From: Alphaproteobacteria bacterium
GTDB taxonomy: Bacteria > Pseudomonadota > Alphaproteobacteria > RF32 > CAG-239
Length of the DNA stretch: 64,000 nt
Assembly: GCA_900767645.1 (NCBI GenBank)
Contig: CAAFZY010000021.1
Location: 1 to 64,000 of the forward strand
Reading direction: 5' to 3'
In this document: positions 61,059-64,000 of the stretch, piece by piece
Layout: every line of letters starts with the position of its first letter
How positions within the stretch are numbered: the first letter of the stretch is position 1
The notes under the pieces: model-generated
Seen by the model: the letters and a program-made list of their open reading frames with translations, nothing else
What the model was told of the DNA's origin: nothing
The model's database searches: none
Translations under genes and position numbers: made by a program

Positions 61059-62461
61059 ATTTTAACCCCGCTTATCAGCCACAATGCCTCATTAAACAAA
61101 ACTTCAGGATAAAAGACTATACTTAAACACAATAAAATATTAAGCATAATCAAGATATAGATTATCGGCTCGGTGCGATCAATGCCGATGGCGGCAGGCG
61201 CAAAAAAGACGGTGCGAAAAATTTGCATAAATGCCGGCAAAATAATGATTATGGCAAGCATCACCGCCGCCATGATTAAGTATTGCTCATTAAGTGCCAA
61301 ATAATTAAGCGTATTCCATGTTGCAAAAAACATCGGCAACGGTGAAATAAGCATTAACGTCAGCATAAAAAATAATAACGCCGCAGCTAAAAACGACTTG
61401 TTTCGGGCAACTCCGCTTAATGTATTTAAATTTGCCAGATATTCGCCGTTACGCTTAAACGCAAAAAGAACCGTGTATATACCGGCCATTACCAGTGTGT
61501 ATATTTGTACATAACCCATGCTTGCCGCCACATTTTCAGCTTTAAAAGGAGCAATCAAAATTAACATTATTCCCAAATTAAGCAAACCGGCAAATGAAAA
61601 AATTCGACGCATGTTGCGGCTGGTATTGGCGCCGAACGCTCCGATAAGCATTGATATTAAGCCGAAAGTCAAATAAATGTTTTGCAAATTTTCAGCAAGC
61701 GGCGCAAACAGCAATATATTTATTTTGATAAAACCAACCCATAAAGCAATGTGAGGAACAAAGGCAAAATATGCGGCAACCGGCAAAACCGCCAAACCTG
61801 AAACATCAGAGTTCCAAAAATGAAGCGGAGCAATACCCAACATAAAAACAAATATCAACAACAAGCCGATAGCGGTTAAAAAGAGCATATTTGCGGGCAT
61901 TTGAGAAATTTGTTCGGCAGCGGTTGCGTAGCTTAACCCTTGAGGATAAAGGATTAATACCGCAATTAACGCCAATAATATAAAAAACAACACGCTCAAC
62001 CCGTAACGTCCGCTGATATTATGAAATTCTTCATTTTCTTGGCTGAAGCGCAAAAATAAATATTGCAACATTGCCAAACCGACAAGCGCGGCAACCATAA
62101 TATCAAGCCGTACGGTATACAAAAGCAAATTAAAACAAAACAACAACAAAAGCGTTGATGAACAAAAACGAAACGCCGGCAGTTTTTCAGTTGTGAACCA
62201 CTTTAATGCAAGCAGAAGCCACACTAAAAATGCCGATGAAGTTAAAACATAGGCAATCGTAGTTAAAATATCCGCGGTAAAACAGGTAGGAAAAATATAA
62301 TTACGATTCCACACCGAAACAGCCATACTCAGCAAAACAAACATTTTGGCGGCAAAAAAGTATTCTTTGGCGGAAGTGTCGCCCCATAAACGACGAAGCA
62401 ATAAATACAGCACACCAATCGGTAAAACAGAAAATTGCAGAATTTCAAGTAAATATGCCAT
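61055..62461 (-). CDS. nuoN: Complex I subunit N-like membrane protein (NuoN), divergent
   Basis: The 468-residue protein has about 13-14 membrane helices and an antiporter-like core recognisable by IAPLHFWNSDV and LNTLSGVARNKSFLAA. At the positions of E. coli NuoN Glu133, Lys217 and Lys247 I read Ala130, Met207 and His237, so the usual proton-channel residues are changed. Position before birA and RNase J and after a NuoM-like gene supports NuoN. A related hydrogenase or Mrp-type subunit is a less likely alternative. It overlaps birA by 4 bases. Confidence 0.8.
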   Translation of the reverse strand: MAYLLEILQFSVLPIGVLYLLLRRLWGDTSAKEYFFAAKMFVLLSMAVSVWNRNYIFPTCFTADILTTIAYVLTSSAFLVWLLLALKWFTTEKLPAFRFCSSTLLLLFCFNLLLYTVRLDIMVAALVGLAMLQYLFLRFSQENEEFHNISGRYGLSVLFFILLALIAVLILYPQGLSYATAAEQISQMPANMLFLTAIGLLLIFVFMLGIAPLHFWNSDVSGLAVLPVAAYFAFVPHIALWVGFIKINILLFAPLAENLQNIYLTFGLISMLIGAFGANTSRNMRRIFSFAGLLNLGIMLILIAPFKAENVAASMGYVQIYTLVMAGIYTVLFAFKRNGEYLANLNTLSGVARNKSFLAAALLFFMLTLMLISPLPMFFATWNTLNYLALNEQYLIMAAVMLAIIIILPAFMQIFRTVFFAPAAIGIDRTEPIIYILIMLNILLCLSIVFYPEVLFNEALWLISGVKI

Positions 62462-62473
62462 TATATTCTCCGC

Positions 62474-63883
62474 TTAAAAGACAAACCACAACGGTTTTAT
62501 AAAAGACAACAGTAAAATTGCAAGCACTACAACGGCGGCAAAAAACTGAATATTATCAATATCCGAAACTTTTACATCAACTGCATCAAGGCACGATTTG
62601 TCTTTTAAGGCGTACAAATTTTGCAACATAAACACCGCCGCAAGCAAAAGCGTAAATACCGCGACAGTTCCGATGTAAACGTTAGCGGTTAAGATTTGCG
62701 AAACAATAATAAAATTGTTCCAAAACAAAGCTGAAACCGGAAAACCGATTGCCGCCAACAATAAGGCTCCGTAGGCAAACGAAGCTTTAGGCTGAAAGCA
62801 CAAAACACCTTCGGGAGAACCGGAAGTTTTTTCGCCCTGCTCTTCAATGTGAAAAACCAACATGGAAAGTGCCGCAAACATCAGTAAAAAGGCAAATAAG
62901 GAATAGGCAAGATTGCGTTGCAAAATGGTGGTGGGTGTAAAAATGCCTAACAGATAAAGCAAATAATAAATAAAGATGTATGAAAACAATTTATCACGCA
63001 ACTTTAATGAGCTGTAACCTACAAAAGCCAAATAAAGCATTGTCAAAATGCAAAAAAATTCAAATACAGGCGCCAATGATGATATTTGTTCTGGAATTTC
63101 CGCCGGCCAAAAACGCATAAATCCGAACAAACCGGAAATCGGCAATATACTTGCGCATATAAAGGTTAAAGAATTGCGTAAACCGGTATTGACAGAGCTT
63201 ATCCAGTAATGAAACGGCCACACCGGTATACGAAACATAAAGGCCAGAAAAATACCGCTCCAAATTAAAATTCCGTGTTGCGAATCTATGTTTATTTCAG
63301 AAATGCGATATAGCGGAATATTGCCGTTTTCATAAGCATAAAGCATTACTACCGGCAACAACAGTAAAACCGAGCCGATAAAATTATACATAAAAAAGCG
63401 ACTGGCAATTTGATTTTTGCCGTTTAAGCCGATTTGCATAAAAAGCGGCGGAATCAGCAAAACAAAAAAGGTATAAAAAGAAAACAAATCCAAGGCTGAA
63501 CAGAATCCGCCGAAACAGCACAATAAAATTAAGCAAAACGCAATTTCGGCCTTTTGAGATTGTTTCCTGATACCGAGAACGCCTATTAAAAACGCAAAAT
63601 GAATTCCAAGCAACAAGGTAAGAGCAAACACATCAGTGCCCAAAACAATGGTAACCTGAGGAATAATCCGCCAATTGTATTTATGAATAAACTGAAAACC
63701 GTCATCAGATATATTTATTTGCGAAAACAGCAATAAAAGCAACATTATATTGCAAATAATCGTCCAAACGGCAACATTTACGGCGTTTGGCGCGCCGGTT
63801 GTGGTTTCAGCACGCGAAAAAACGGAAAACAGACCTCCCAACAGCGGTAACAATATAACAGCCAACAGCAAATTTTCAGTCAT
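62474..63883 (-). CDS. nuoM: Complex I subunit M-like membrane protein (NuoM), divergent
   Basis: The 469-residue protein has about 14 membrane helices and the subunit-4 signature RIPVWPFHYW, with GSVLLLLPVVMLYAY before it. Residues equivalent to E. coli NuoM Glu144, Lys234 and Lys265 appear as Val141, Arg218 and Ile249 by eye alignment. The start at 63883 has AAGGAGA about 9 bases upstream and overlaps the preceding gene's TGA by one base. It is followed by nuoN after 12 bases. Confidence 0.8.
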   Translation of the reverse strand: MTENLLLAVILLPLLGGLFSVFSRAETTTGAPNAVNVAVWTIICNIMLLLLLFSQINISDDGFQFIHKYNWRIIPQVTIVLGTDVFALTLLLGIHFAFLIGVLGIRKQSQKAEIAFCLILLCCFGGFCSALDLFSFYTFFVLLIPPLFMQIGLNGKNQIASRFFMYNFIGSVLLLLPVVMLYAYENGNIPLYRISEINIDSQHGILIWSGIFLAFMFRIPVWPFHYWISSVNTGLRNSLTFICASILPISGLFGFMRFWPAEIPEQISSLAPVFEFFCILTMLYLAFVGYSSLKLRDKLFSYIFIYYLLYLLGIFTPTTILQRNLAYSLFAFLLMFAALSMLVFHIEEQGEKTSGSPEGVLCFQPKASFAYGALLLAAIGFPVSALFWNNFIIVSQILTANVYIGTVAVFTLLLAAVFMLQNLYALKDKSCLDAVDVKVSDIDNIQFFAAVVVLAILLLSFIKPLWFVF

Positions 63884-64000
63884 CAGCCGTTTCTCCTTAT
63901 TATAAACCATGCGCAAATAACTAAAGACAGCGCCGTAAACAATAAATAGCATATGGCATTAAGGCGGCTGACTTTACGGAATGTGCGAATCGTAATATCG
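63883..64000 (-). CDS. 3' end of a membrane protein gene, probably nuoL-like (partial)
   Basis: The last 38 residues of a gene running off the window are visible, ending with a hydrophobic helix (LNAICYLLFTALSLVICAWF) and a short basic tail. Its TGA stop shares a base with the nuoM-like ATG. By position in a nuo operon it should be NuoL or a related subunit, but too little is present to identify it. Confidence 0.7.
   Translation of the reverse strand, partial: DITIRTFRKVSRLNAICYLLFTALSLVICAWFIIRRNG

Overview
The window looks like a chromosomal stretch of an AT-rich, anaerobic alphaproteobacterium, probably one of the uncultured gut-associated lineages. Alphaproteobacterial signs are the gene orders nuoM-nuoN-birA-RNase J and rlpA-dac-tmk-holB-tatD-MBL hydrolase, an RNase J, an MPP-like M16 peptidase and a lol pair next to dnaJ. 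Signs of anaerobic life are a monomeric [FeFe] hydrogenase, its maturation GTPase HydF, a desulfoferrodoxin and the SUF (not ISC) iron-sulfur assembly system. Most genes carry clear AAGGAG-type ribosome binding sites and are packed in operons. The lineage is inferred from gene content and order only.

Layout. 1-3.9 kb: suf operon (sufB, a MazG-like gene, sufC, sufD) on the minus strand. 4-7.9 kb: a LysM/M23 lipoprotein and yajC-secD-secF. 8-15.6 kb: a DMT transporter, a small ECF sigma-factor operon with a matching promoter, an alpha/beta hydrolase, a glycosyltransferase, thrS and a pseudopilin. 15.8-21.9 kb: argS, small hypotheticals, nitroreductase, rnhA, an AlbA_2 protein and an M16 peptidase. 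22-26.7 kb: elbB-tatD-tcdA followed by two tandem hydF genes. 26.9-29.9 kb: an orphan phage-like protein, desulfoferrodoxin, tRNA-Ser(GCT), SemiSWEET and a second pseudopilin. 30-35.5 kb: yejEF-type ABC genes with a membrane pseudo-sulfatase, then rpsD. 35.7-48.1 kb: a TPR-methyltransferase and an 11-gene minus-strand run from mltB to lolD (cell wall, DNA replication, chaperone, lipoprotein export). 48.2-54.2 kb: hfq-hflX, and an operon of [FeFe] hydrogenase-murF-nrdR-nusB-def. 54.4-57.4 kb: a giant Bacteroidota-like lipoprotein gene standing alone between hairpins. 57.7-64 kb: an S66 peptidase, RNase J, birA and the end of a complex I (nuo) operon.

The most unusual things are: (1) an almost identical leader of about 90 bp, with an A10 tract inside its putative promoter spacer, in front of pilin-like genes, seen three times; the following 29-residue pilin N-terminus is identical in protein but differs synonymously in 15 codons; (2) a pseudopilin whose start is separated from its processing site by in-frame palindromic repeats; (3) a HydF paralogue that has lost all three cluster-binding cysteines, beside an intact HydF; (4) NuoM- and NuoN-like subunits without key proton-channel residues; (5) a SufD with a Cys/His-rich insert; (6) the probably imported 994-residue lipoprotein.

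No stretch longer than about 300 bases lacks a gene. No CRISPR array, insertion sequence, integrase or rRNA was seen.
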